A stretch of 6,853 bases of DNA. Origin: Methylococcaceae bacterium. GTDB lineage: Bacteria > Pseudomonadota > Gammaproteobacteria > Methylococcales > Methylomonadaceae. A program made the translations under genes and the position numbers. Location of the stretch: positions 1 to 6,853 of the forward strand of contig SXIZ01000314.1 of NCBI GenBank assembly GCA_005779525.1, written 5' to 3'. Below are positions 1-6,510 of the stretch, one piece after another (the first letter of the stretch is position 1; the number at the start of each line of letters is the position of its first letter). The notes beneath the pieces were generated by a model that worked only from the letters and a program-made list of their open reading frames with translations, searched no databases and was not told the DNA's origin.

Positions 1-24
1 ATGTTTAACCTAGTAGTGGGTGGA

Positions 25-52
25 CCATTTAGCCAAAAATGGAATTTTTTTT
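25..52 (+). terminator. Possible rho-independent terminator for a rightward transcript
   Basis: On the plus strand a perfect 6-base stem (CCATTT at 25-30 with AAATGG at 37-42) closes a 6-base loop and is followed by AA and eight Ts (45-52). That is the layout of an intrinsic terminator for a transcript entering from the left edge. Read on the minus strand the A-run precedes the hairpin and no T-run follows, so it would not end the six-gene operon itself. The stem is short and AT-rich, so the call is tentative. It suggests a convergent plus-strand gene just outside the window. Confidence 0.4.
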
Positions 53-60
53 GAGATTAA

Positions 61-1233
61 TCAATTATTAACTTGCACAGCGTCAGTGTTAACTTGCTGC
101 TCTAATAATGACTTAACCAGCAACGCCAATTTCTCTGCCTCGCTGTCCCAATTCCATCGCTGTGCGACTAATTTCCGCCCACGTCGCCCCATGGCTTGAC
201 TGCTGGCAGGATCTGTCAGCAATTGTTTGATAGCCATGGCATAGGCTAAAGCGCTATCAGGATCTACCATAATAGCCGCCTCAGATTCTGCAACAAACGG
301 ACGACTGGGCGGTAAATCACTCAGTACCATGGGCATTTCTAACGCCATAAATTCAAAAAGTTTTTGCGGAATATTATTTAGATACTTGGGTAATGCGGGT
401 AGAGGAATAATCCCAATGCGCGCCCGCTGTACCTCTTTAAAGACCTCGACATGCGGCACTAAACCACCGATCACAAAACGATGTTCTGCACCCTGGCGTG
501 CGATAGCACCACGAAACCACGCTAATTCGGCAAATGTTCCAAAAATATACCAATGTGCAGCAACCCCCAAGGCCAGCAATTGCTGATCGATCTCCAATAA
601 CAGCTCCAAGTAATTGCGATGATTGGTACCGTGATACACTAAATCGAATTCGCGCTTTTCGAAGGCATACGAAGCTGCTGGCGGAAATAGATCTAATCTT
701 GGAAAGTTGTAAAGTGTCAGTACCTTGGGCGTATGTTTTAAAAACTGCGCTGCCGTTCCCTGATCGGCGACGGTGATAAAATCCAGCTGCCTTGCTGCAA
801 TCCCAAAAACCTTGCTGATCATAAACGCCACCGTGCCACGCAGGCGTTTTGGAATACCCGAGTGCTGCTGCGCGTAGCCGACAAAATCTTCCATGCAGTC
901 AAAGACCACGGGCTTACCGCTCAGCCATTTGAGTAACAGCGCAAATGGCACAAATTCAGGGCTATAAAAAAAATACAGATCCGCCTGCATGTGGCGCGCC
1001 ATGAAATAGGCTTTAAAATTTCGTTGCAAGCGCGACCATAAATTCCAACGCAAGGTCGCGTTACGCAGACGCCCCAAATCGTGAATATGCATGCCGTCGT
1101 TGTGTGTTTCTGCATCTTGATGTGCAATCATTGCAACGCGATATCCTGCTTTGACTTGTGACCAACAAATGCGATGGAAAATGCGCATGTGATGTACAGG
1201 CTGACCCGGACCAATATGGCAAATGGTTTTCAT
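61..1233 (-). CDS. Glycosyltransferase family 4 (GT-B fold, Glycos_transf_1 type)
   Basis: Predicted cytoplasmic or membrane-associated glycosyltransferase that moves a sugar from a nucleotide donor to a growing lipid-linked glycan; donor and linkage cannot be read from the sequence. The N-terminal half begins with a beta strand and glycine turn (KTICHIGPG) as in GT-B enzymes. The C-terminal half is the better match: YHGT near residue 202, a GGLVPHVEVF strand-helix near 258-268, then a KLFEFMALEMPMVLSD block near 293-308 that forms the nucleotide-sugar site, with E296 in the usual acidic position, and a closing RWNWDSEAEKL helix. Residues are numbered from an upstream ATG at 1239, giving 392 aa. 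I prefer the ATG at 1233 (390 aa) because the AGGA at 1242-1245 sits 8 bases from it but only 2 bases from the first ATG. It is the last gene of the operon, 13 bases after the deacetylase stop. Length is normal for the family. Family call is firm; specificity is unknown. Confidence 0.88.
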   Translation of the reverse strand: MKTICHIGPGQPVHHMRIFHRICWSQVKAGYRVAMIAHQDAETHNDGMHIHDLGRLRNATLRWNLWSRLQRNFKAYFMARHMQADLYFFYSPEFVPFALLLKWLSGKPVVFDCMEDFVGYAQQHSGIPKRLRGTVAFMISKVFGIAARQLDFITVADQGTAAQFLKHTPKVLTLYNFPRLDLFPPAASYAFEKREFDLVYHGTNHRNYLELLLEIDQQLLALGVAAHWYIFGTFAELAWFRGAIARQGAEHRFVIGGLVPHVEVFKEVQRARIGIIPLPALPKYLNNIPQKLFEFMALEMPMVLSDLPPSRPFVAESEAAIMVDPDSALAYAMAIKQLLTDPASSQAMGRRGRKLVAQRWNWDSEAEKLALLVKSLLEQQVNTDAVQVNN

Positions 1234-1241
1234 AGGCATAA

Positions 1242-1245
1242 TCCT
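1242..1245 (-). promoter_or_regulatory. Ribosome binding site deciding the GT4 start
   Basis: On the minus strand the sequence TAACAGGATTATG follows directly on the deacetylase stop codon. Its AGGA core is 2 bases from the ATG at 1239 and 8 bases from the in-frame ATG at 1233, so the second ATG has the normal spacing. The site overlaps the end of the preceding gene, which suggests coupled translation. Confidence 0.5.
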
Positions 1246-1246
1246 G

Positions 1247-2110
1247 TTAACTATTGCTCGATAAACTCTTGAAGCCTACTAGCTCAATGCCTAATCCCCC
1301 TAATCGCTCCAAGACCTCAGGTTGCGCAAAGTAGCGATATTCTGTGATTCTGGAATCTAATAAATTCCCAAATAAACCGGGTTCAAGATAGGTCGCAGGA
1401 TGGATGATCAGTTCAAATGGCTGCTCACGTTTTGGATAGCCCAGCTGCCTGACGGCTTCTTCAATCGAGACATTACCCAGTGGGTAACCATCTAAATTAA
1501 TCAGACCTGCGGACATGGACATACCTTCACGCCGTGCCCAAGATGAGAAATGCGCAATAATCTTATTTTTAAGAAAATTTAATGGGCGCCCAAGTTTATT
1601 TTCAAAGGCAGTATGTGCATTCGGCAGCATAATTCTGGCATTGTTACGCATCGTACTGATGTGTAATTCGTTAGCCACGCGGGTAAAAAATTGAAACAAC
1701 GTCGGCCAGATATGTACGTTTTCATGCACACTCCAATACGCGGGTACCCCTGCTAACTCCAGAAAGCGCTGATGCTGTGCTAATAGCTCTTTACGAATAT
1801 CCCCCCGAATGATTTTGCCCAGCAGCCAGCGTTTTCTAAACTCCTTAGCCGAATAAAAATAACCATGCTTATTCACCAAACTGGGTACCTTCCCCGCAGC
1901 AAGTATTGGCTTACCCTCGGTTAAGGTCCAATGGATACCCACAGAAATTTCAGGAAAACGTGATTTCAATTGGATTGCATGTCTACTCTCCAACATATTG
2001 GTCATGACGCAAGTAGAATGCACAGTACCAGCGGAGATACATTGTTCTATAGCTGAATTAATCGATACGCTCATCCCGTAATCATCAGCCGTTATAATGA
2101 GTTTTTTCAT
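1247..2110 (-). CDS. YdjC/ChbG-family carbohydrate deacetylase
   Basis: Predicted metal-dependent deacetylase that removes acetyl from an N-acetylated amino sugar; characterised relatives act on chitooligosaccharides (ChbG). From the start at 2110 (287 aa) the family landmarks lie where expected: ITADDYG with the Asp pair at 9-10, GIHWTL with His at 60, the HENVH cluster with His at 129 and 133, and IIHPAT with His at 237. These are the likely metal and catalytic ligands. No signal peptide is apparent, so it should act in the cytoplasm. The frame opens 12 codons earlier at 2146, but the family motif normally starts right after a short MKK-type N-terminus, so 2110 is preferred. Neither start has a clear Shine-Dalgarno. 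It lies between two glycosyltransferases, so its substrate is more likely a lipid-linked or nucleotide-linked HexNAc of this pathway than chitin (inference). It is longer than ChbG (about 250 aa), with extra sequence between the second and third His clusters and the C-terminal HP motif. Confidence 0.85.
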   Translation of the reverse strand: MKKLIITADDYGMSVSINSAIEQCISAGTVHSTCVMTNMLESRHAIQLKSRFPEISVGIHWTLTEGKPILAAGKVPSLVNKHGYFYSAKEFRKRWLLGKIIRGDIRKELLAQHQRFLELAGVPAYWSVHENVHIWPTLFQFFTRVANELHISTMRNNARIMLPNAHTAFENKLGRPLNFLKNKIIAHFSSWARREGMSMSAGLINLDGYPLGNVSIEEAVRQLGYPKREQPFELIIHPATYLEPGLFGNLLDSRITEYRYFAQPEVLERLGGLGIELVGFKSLSSNS

Positions 2111-2180
2111 AGTAAGGATGCACTGTAAGAAATTAGTTTTAAACATTGAAAGACAGAAGCTTTAAAGGAAAAATAAGTAC

Positions 2181-3221
2181 TTACCTCGAAAGATCCATAT
2201 CTTGCCCGATTGTGCCCGTACTAAATTTTCGACCCAGCACCTGCTGAAAAAAGCCCAATAAAAATCCACAGCCATAGGCAATATGGATAACCGGAAAAAT
2301 CAACGGCAGGACTAACGACGATATTTTATGACTGCGTAGTGCTAGCATGCCGGAAACGAACAGTATCGCGGCTAGGTAGAGGGTGACTAATAGGCTATCC
2401 AATGCCAGCGCGACACTAAACCACGGAGCGAGCAACGATAAAACACTTAAGCTCGCAACCAAGGCTGCTGGGACAAGCTGGCGGAGGGTATAAAAGCCGC
2501 CAAGCTTGAGTGCCACCAAGGGTTTGTAATAGCCATACTGGTAGTACATTTTCCACAGTTTAGCGATGGAATCTCTTGCATAATAATAAGTTACGATTTC
2601 CGGGAGCAACAGAATCTTGCCACCGTGTTTAATTAAACGTAAATTCAATTCATCATCTTGATTGCGCAGTAATTCTTCATCATATAAGCCTATACGCTCA
2701 AAAATCTCGCGCCGATAGCAACCAAAAGGTACGGTATCTACCCAACGTCGTTCGCTCACTCCAATTCTGAAGTAGGAATTTCCCACCCCAAATGGATGCG
2801 ACATCGCTGTGGCAATCGCTTGCGCAATCAAGGTATTATTCTCCGGCAGTGTCACACACACCGTACCCACATTATCGGCTTGGGTTTCGAACAACGCAGA
2901 AACTAAGGCATTGATATAGTTACTGGGATACTTGGCATGTACATCCATACGCATGATAACTTCACCTTTAGCCGACATAATCCCTAGGTTAAGCGCGGTT
3001 GGGGTTATTTTTTTGAGATTATCCAACAGGATGATTTCGGGATGTTCGCTGATATAGGACTGAATAATGTCCCGCGTGCCGTCATCACTCATTCCATCGG
3101 CAATAATGATCTCTAGGGATAGTTTTGGGCAGTCATTCGCCAGCAAGGAATCTAAAAATTGGGCGATAAACTTTGTTTCATTCCTACACGGAACAATGAT
3201 TGAAACATCGATTTTTGACAT
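2181..3221 (-). CDS. Family 2 glycosyltransferase, ExoA-like, with C-terminal membrane segments
   Basis: Predicted inverting GT-A glycosyltransferase acting at the cytoplasmic face of the inner membrane, adding a sugar to a polyprenyl-linked oligosaccharide. The 346-residue product opens with VSIIVPCRNE (6-15), has the nucleotide-binding ADGMSDDGT loop (41-49), the metal-binding RMDVHAKYP motif with D93 in place of a plain DXD, and QDDELNLRL (188-196) carrying the probable catalytic acidic pair. The R-x-D-x-H-x-x-YP form is typical of succinoglycan ExoA-like enzymes. Three hydrophobic stretches near 248-270, 272-292 and 303-327 form a membrane tail, also common in that subgroup. The ATG at 3221 is supported by AGGGAG six bases upstream. 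It follows the phosphoglycosyl transferase by 42 bases, so it is a good candidate for adding the second sugar (inference). Nothing appears truncated. Donor and acceptor are unknown. Confidence 0.9.
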   Translation of the reverse strand: MSKIDVSIIVPCRNETKFIAQFLDSLLANDCPKLSLEIIIADGMSDDGTRDIIQSYISEHPEIILLDNLKKITPTALNLGIMSAKGEVIMRMDVHAKYPSNYINALVSALFETQADNVGTVCVTLPENNTLIAQAIATAMSHPFGVGNSYFRIGVSERRWVDTVPFGCYRREIFERIGLYDEELLRNQDDELNLRLIKHGGKILLLPEIVTYYYARDSIAKLWKMYYQYGYYKPLVALKLGGFYTLRQLVPAALVASLSVLSLLAPWFSVALALDSLLVTLYLAAILFVSGMLALRSHKISSLVLPLIFPVIHIAYGCGFLLGFFQQVLGRKFSTGTIGQDMDLSR

Positions 3222-3227
3222 GCTCTA

Positions 3228-3233
3228 CTCCCT
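3228..3233 (-). promoter_or_regulatory. Strong ribosome binding site for the family 2 glycosyltransferase
   Basis: AGGGAG on the minus strand, six bases before the ATG at 3221. It is the best Shine-Dalgarno match in the operon and fixes this start. Confidence 0.6.
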
Positions 3234-3263
3234 AAAAGACACTAGTAACATAAGTGAGTCGCA

Positions 3264-4619
3264 TTAACCCAATTGCGTTTGATAAACTGTTTCCGCTTCA
3301 GGAAACAACATTAAGGCAATATTTTGTGCACTACAAAAATTCGCCAGACTGATTTTTTGTACCTCACTCAGTGGCTGGGCGACCCAAATTTCGCTCACTG
3401 GGTGCTCAGATTGAAAACTCAAGATATCGTGGGTTCGGCTTAACACTGGAATGCCCATCAGTTGTTTACCGTGTGAGTGTGCTAGGTCATCGAAAAACGC
3501 TAACACTGTTTTTTGTTGTCCGTGGATCAACCAATTTGCCAATGCAATACCACTGCTATTAGCGCCATAGACAAATACCGGAAGCCCAGGATTTTGATAA
3601 ATTTTCAGGCGTTTTTCTCTACGATATCTGGCCCAAATCCTTGGCGTACTCAGACCAAAAAGCAATAGTAACCATTCGATAGGTAATAAATAAACTAAGG
3701 CATTGATGGGCGCAATCGTCAGTATGGCTATCAAGGCAATAGCTAAAGACAGGGTTGTGGCATGTAGTAATTTTAAGGCATCCACAAAATAAAAATAATC
3801 TTGGCCATAGCTACGATAACATCCTGTCCAAATCAGGCTGGCAATCACGATGGGCGGCAGCCAGTAAACGCCTTGTTGTAACACTTGATAAAATTCGGCA
3901 TAGGGAAGTGTTGAAAACAATAAGCTGCACGCCAGTATCCAACTCGATAGGACAATCACGGTGTCGGTCAGAATATTTTTGGCATAGCTTAAGCGTAATT
4001 CCCGCCAATTGATTGCCCCCGCCAGCGTGACCCATAAGCCTCGCACTATCCACGAGAAATCACTGATCGCACTGGAATTAGCAAAATATTCAATATCTAG
4101 CTGCGCTTTTTGCGGGAACAAGGCGCGTCGATAAAATAGCTCGGGATCTTCATCCGCTGGATAGAGCGATGATTCATTGCGAAATGCAATCTGACAAGGC
4201 CCAAAAAGTCCAGGCAAAAAATCTAGAACTTTTAAGTACTCCCCTTGGAACATATCCGCAAAGCGCATACTTTCTGGGCGCGGCCCGACAAAAGACATTT
4301 CACCCTGCACGATATTCCATAACTGCGGTAATTCATCCAGCTTAGTGCGTTCAAGAATCGACCCAATAAAAGTCATACGCGTATCGCCAGCGACCGTAAC
4401 CCCGGGACCTGAGTCATCACATTTCGCAGAAAATTTTCGAAACTTTAGTAGTCTAAAGGGTTTGCCTTTAAGACCCAGACGCGTTTGTCCAAAGAGCACG
4501 CTACCCGGTTCGTCTAGCCAAATTAACACGCTGATCAGCAGCAAGAATGGCGTCGCTAACAGTAATCCGATAGCCGCGAGACTCCTATCAAACATCAATT
4601 TGAAGAGCTTTAATTTCAT
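3264..4619 (-). CDS. Monotopic phosphoglycosyl transferase fused to a C-terminal four-helix membrane and Rossmann module (reversed WcaJ order)
   Basis: Predicted initiating enzyme that transfers a sugar-1-phosphate from a nucleotide sugar to undecaprenyl phosphate at the inner membrane. Residues 1-205 are a complete bacterial sugar-transferase domain: a re-entrant hydrophobic helix with a T23-P24 kink (Ser-Pro in PglC), FRLLKFRKF (55-63), GDTRMTFIG (78-86), the catalytic pair D95-E96 in LDELPQL, and SFVGPRPE (109-116). The later PGLFGPCQIAFRNESSLYP and DPELFYRR segments place it with the TGPA...RNEE-type subgroup. Residues 216-333 hold four membrane helices ending in PRIWARYRRE. Residues 346-451 form a CoA_binding_3-like Rossmann domain with YGANSSG (351-357), FFDD (375-378) and MGIPVL (388-393). 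WcaJ and WbaP have these parts in the opposite order at similar total length. The C-terminal half also matches the front of PglF/WbpM dehydratases, but no SDR domain follows. The start overlaps the aminotransferase stop as ATGA. Activity is well supported; the sugar is unknown. Confidence 0.88.
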   Translation of the reverse strand: MKLKLFKLMFDRSLAAIGLLLATPFLLLISVLIWLDEPGSVLFGQTRLGLKGKPFRLLKFRKFSAKCDDSGPGVTVAGDTRMTFIGSILERTKLDELPQLWNIVQGEMSFVGPRPESMRFADMFQGEYLKVLDFLPGLFGPCQIAFRNESSLYPADEDPELFYRRALFPQKAQLDIEYFANSSAISDFSWIVRGLWVTLAGAINWRELRLSYAKNILTDTVIVLSSWILACSLLFSTLPYAEFYQVLQQGVYWLPPIVIASLIWTGCYRSYGQDYFYFVDALKLLHATTLSLAIALIAILTIAPINALVYLLPIEWLLLLFGLSTPRIWARYRREKRLKIYQNPGLPVFVYGANSSGIALANWLIHGQQKTVLAFFDDLAHSHGKQLMGIPVLSRTHDILSFQSEHPVSEIWVAQPLSEVQKISLANFCSAQNIALMLFPEAETVYQTQLG

Positions 4620-5728
4620 AAAAATAATAATCCTTTGATAGTATCAACCACGTATTCCGCTTCCCGTTCTTGCAACGCAGGATGGATAGGAATACTCAAT
4701 TCCCGAACATGAAAACTTTCCGTGTGCTGCAAGGTAATATCGGGAAACAGTTGCTGGTAGTAAGTAAATTTATGCACCGGAGGATAATGAATACTGCTCT
4801 GCACGCCGGCATTACGCATTGCTAACATCAGTTGGTCGCGATTTACACTTGCGGGCAATAAAATAGGCATCAAGTGGGCGGCTGTCGTTTGCTCTGCCGC
4901 AAACGGAATAACGATTTCTGGACAACGCTCAGCAAAAAGCGTCCGATAGTATTGATTAATGTGTCGCCGCTGTGCATTCCACTGCGGTAGCTTAGCCAAT
5001 TGCACCAAACCAATGCTTGCCCGTAATTCATCCAAGCGATAATTAAAGCCCAGTCGCATAACATCATACGAATTAGCATGCCCCAGATGTCGATCCAAGG
5101 TGTTGGTCGTCATCCCATGAGAACGTTGATTTTTCATAATCGCCAATACCTCAGGGTCACGGGCGAAGACCATCCCGCCCTCTGCGGTGCTCATATTTTT
5201 ATTCGAAAAAAAACTAAAAGCAGTGGCATCACCGAGTTGCCCAACGTTGCCAATCGCTGGGGAATGTGCGGCATCCTCGATCAGAATTAAATTATTAGCA
5301 TCGGCAAATGCTCGCCAAGCAAGCATATCCACCAGATACCCAGCATAATGCATGACGATCACGGCTTTAGTGTCTGGCGTCAGTTTGGCTTGTGCATCTT
5401 GTAAGGCAATATGCGGTGTCGTGGCGTTTTCTATATCTACAAAAATCGGGGTTGCCCCGACATACAAGACCGCATTGACCGTAGCCACAAACGTTAGCGA
5501 AGGGACCAAGACTTTATCCCCAGGGCCAATATTATGTGCCAAGAGGCACAAATGCAGCCCTGCGGTACACGAATTCACAGCGACCGCCCCTGGCATCTGA
5601 TGCAAGTGTGCAAACTCACGCTCAAACTCAGTTACACGTTCGCCCATCGTTAACCAACCGCTATCGATGACCGAGCACAGCGCTTGTTTTTCGTCTTCCC
5701 CCACCAGGGGTTCTGATAAGTTAATCAT
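4616..5728 (-). CDS. DegT/DnrJ/EryC1/StrS family PLP-dependent sugar aminotransferase
   Basis: Predicted cytoplasmic aminotransferase that converts a 3- or 4-keto nucleotide sugar to the amino sugar, with PLP as cofactor and probably glutamate as donor. The 370-residue length is typical. Visible landmarks are the N-terminal SGWLTMGERVTEFE segment (23-36), NSCTAGLHL (52-60, the phosphate-binding loop), VPSLTFVATVNAV (75-87), EDAAHSPAIG (151-160, with D152 for the pyridine nitrogen), and SFFSNKNMSTAEGGM (172-186), where K177 is the expected Schiff-base lysine. SHGMTT, GHANSYDV and GFNYRLDELRASIGLVQL (227-244) follow, as in nucleotide-sugar enzymes of surface polysaccharide loci. The ATG at 5728 is supported by AAAGGA five bases upstream. 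It lies 44 bases after the nucleotidyltransferase and overlaps the phosphoglycosyl transferase. The keto-sugar substrate needs a dehydratase or dehydrogenase not present here. Perosamine-type or 4-amino-4,6-dideoxy sugars are possible products, but the product cannot be settled from the sequence. Confidence 0.92.
   Translation of the reverse strand: MINLSEPLVGEDEKQALCSVIDSGWLTMGERVTEFEREFAHLHQMPGAVAVNSCTAGLHLCLLAHNIGPGDKVLVPSLTFVATVNAVLYVGATPIFVDIENATTPHIALQDAQAKLTPDTKAVIVMHYAGYLVDMLAWRAFADANNLILIEDAAHSPAIGNVGQLGDATAFSFFSNKNMSTAEGGMVFARDPEVLAIMKNQRSHGMTTNTLDRHLGHANSYDVMRLGFNYRLDELRASIGLVQLAKLPQWNAQRRHINQYYRTLFAERCPEIVIPFAAEQTTAAHLMPILLPASVNRDQLMLAMRNAGVQSSIHYPPVHKFTYYQQLFPDITLQHTESFHVRELSIPIHPALQEREAEYVVDTIKGLLFL
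4631..4635 (-). promoter_or_regulatory. Ribosome binding site inside the aminotransferase gene, with ATGA stop-start overlap
   Basis: AAGGA on the minus strand lies 11 bases before the ATG at 4619, a long but usable spacing, inside the last codons of the aminotransferase. The ATG and the preceding TGA share bases 4616-4619 (ATGA), the usual arrangement for translational coupling, which would tie the phosphoglycosyl transferase to the aminotransferase. Confidence 0.45.
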
Positions 5729-5733
5729 TTATG

Positions 5734-5739
5734 TCCTTT
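5734..5739 (-). promoter_or_regulatory. Ribosome binding site of the aminotransferase
   Basis: AAAGGA on the minus strand, five bases before the ATG at 5728, in the 44-base gap after the nucleotidyltransferase. It supports the chosen start. Confidence 0.55.
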
Positions 5740-5772
5740 ATTTAGAGGTGTTTATGTGCAGGTAAGTCGTTG

Positions 5773-6510
5773 TTAAGCACCAAGTACCGCGCTTTTATAC
5801 TTAGTCATGAAGGATTTTTGCGCTTCTAAGAAGTCCTCCTCGCGACCAATATCCATCCATAGGCCATCATGTTCGAAGATATGCACTGGAATATTTGAAC
5901 TAGCGGTATGATTCATCAGACTGTCGAAGCCAAACGGGACATTGTCAGGAATAAAATCCAGCACCACAGGCTCCAAGCAATAAATCCCCATGCTGACATC
6001 ATGCGAAATCGTGGGTTTCTCTTTAAACTCCGTCACCAGATTATTATCATGACTGATCACCCCAAGGTCGGTATGGATGTGCTTTTTGGTTGTCGCGATT
6101 GTGATATCGCCGCCGTGGGTCCGATGAAATCTGATAAATTCATTGAGATTAAGATCAGTAATTAAATCGCCGTTTAAGACCAAAAAGGTGCTGTCCAGAT
6201 CGTCTTTGAGTAAACGCAATGCCCCGATGGTTCCGAGCGGCTGAGGCTCCAGACTGTAAGCGATCTCCATACCCCATTGATTCCCATCGCCGCATATCGC
6301 CCGAATAAGATGTCCCAGATAGCCAGTAGAGATGTAACATTTTTCAATACCCGATCGACGTAGCCACATCAGCAAAATTTCTATGACCGGTTGACCACCG
6401 ACTGGCATTAATGGTTTTGGCAGCACAAAGGTATAGGGGTGTAAACGTGTACCTTTGCCACCGGCCATAATCACAGCCGTAATTTTCTTTGACTTCACTT
6501 CGGTCACCAT
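5773..6510 (-). CDS. Sugar-1-phosphate nucleotidyltransferase (NTP_transferase family)
   Basis: Predicted cytoplasmic enzyme that joins an NTP and a sugar-1-phosphate to make a nucleotide sugar and pyrophosphate. The 245 residues form one Rossmann-like nucleotidyltransferase domain with no C-terminal left-handed helix or CBS domain. Visible motifs are the signature AGGKGTRLHPYT (16-27), PKPLMPVGG (31-39) with K32, EPQPLGTIGAL (88-98), the metal-binding NGDL at 113-116 (D115), the E-K-P triplet at 164-166, SMGIYCLEP (173-181), and WMDIGREEDF (218-227) with a second metal Asp at 220. This pattern fits the short enzymes common in polysaccharide loci, often annotated as mannose-1-phosphate guanylyltransferase, RmlA-like or HddC-like. 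Base and sugar specificity cannot be assigned from motifs alone. The ATG at 6510 is the only sensible start; a Shine-Dalgarno is not evident upstream. It is the first gene of the operon in this window. Confidence 0.9.
   Translation of the reverse strand: MVTEVKSKKITAVIMAGGKGTRLHPYTFVLPKPLMPVGGQPVIEILLMWLRRSGIEKCYISTGYLGHLIRAICGDGNQWGMEIAYSLEPQPLGTIGALRLLKDDLDSTFLVLNGDLITDLNLNEFIRFHRTHGGDITIATTKKHIHTDLGVISHDNNLVTEFKEKPTISHDVSMGIYCLEPVVLDFIPDNVPFGFDSLMNHTASSNIPVHIFEHDGLWMDIGREEDFLEAQKSFMTKYKSAVLGA

Noticed and set aside
1..12. Near-identical 12-base words at 1-12 and 6591-6602 (ATGTTTAACCTA versus ATGTTCAACCTA), considered as flanking repeats of a mobile unit.
   Set aside because: The similarity stops sharply after 12 bases, there is no transposase or longer terminal repeat, and one 11 of 12 match in a window this size may be chance.
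1..54. Open plus-strand frame from the left edge to TGA at 52-54 (begins MFNLVVGG), possibly the tail of a neighbouring gene.
   Set aside because: Only 17 codons are visible and the hairpin and T-run lie inside it, so a coding call cannot be supported.
3222..3263. Possible hairpin in the gap between the phosphoglycosyl transferase and the family 2 glycosyltransferase.
   Set aside because: Pairing needs a bulge and is only a few bases long, with no T-run after it on the minus strand, so it is not a credible terminator.
3755..4053. Overlapping open frames on both strands within the phosphoglycosyl transferase gene.
   Set aside because: They are shadows of a well-supported gene and their products show no recognisable domain.
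4981..4992. Sequence close to the ops element core (TGCGGTAGCTT) in the aminotransferase gene.
   Set aside because: It is on the strand opposite to the operon, inside a coding region, and has a mismatch in the core.
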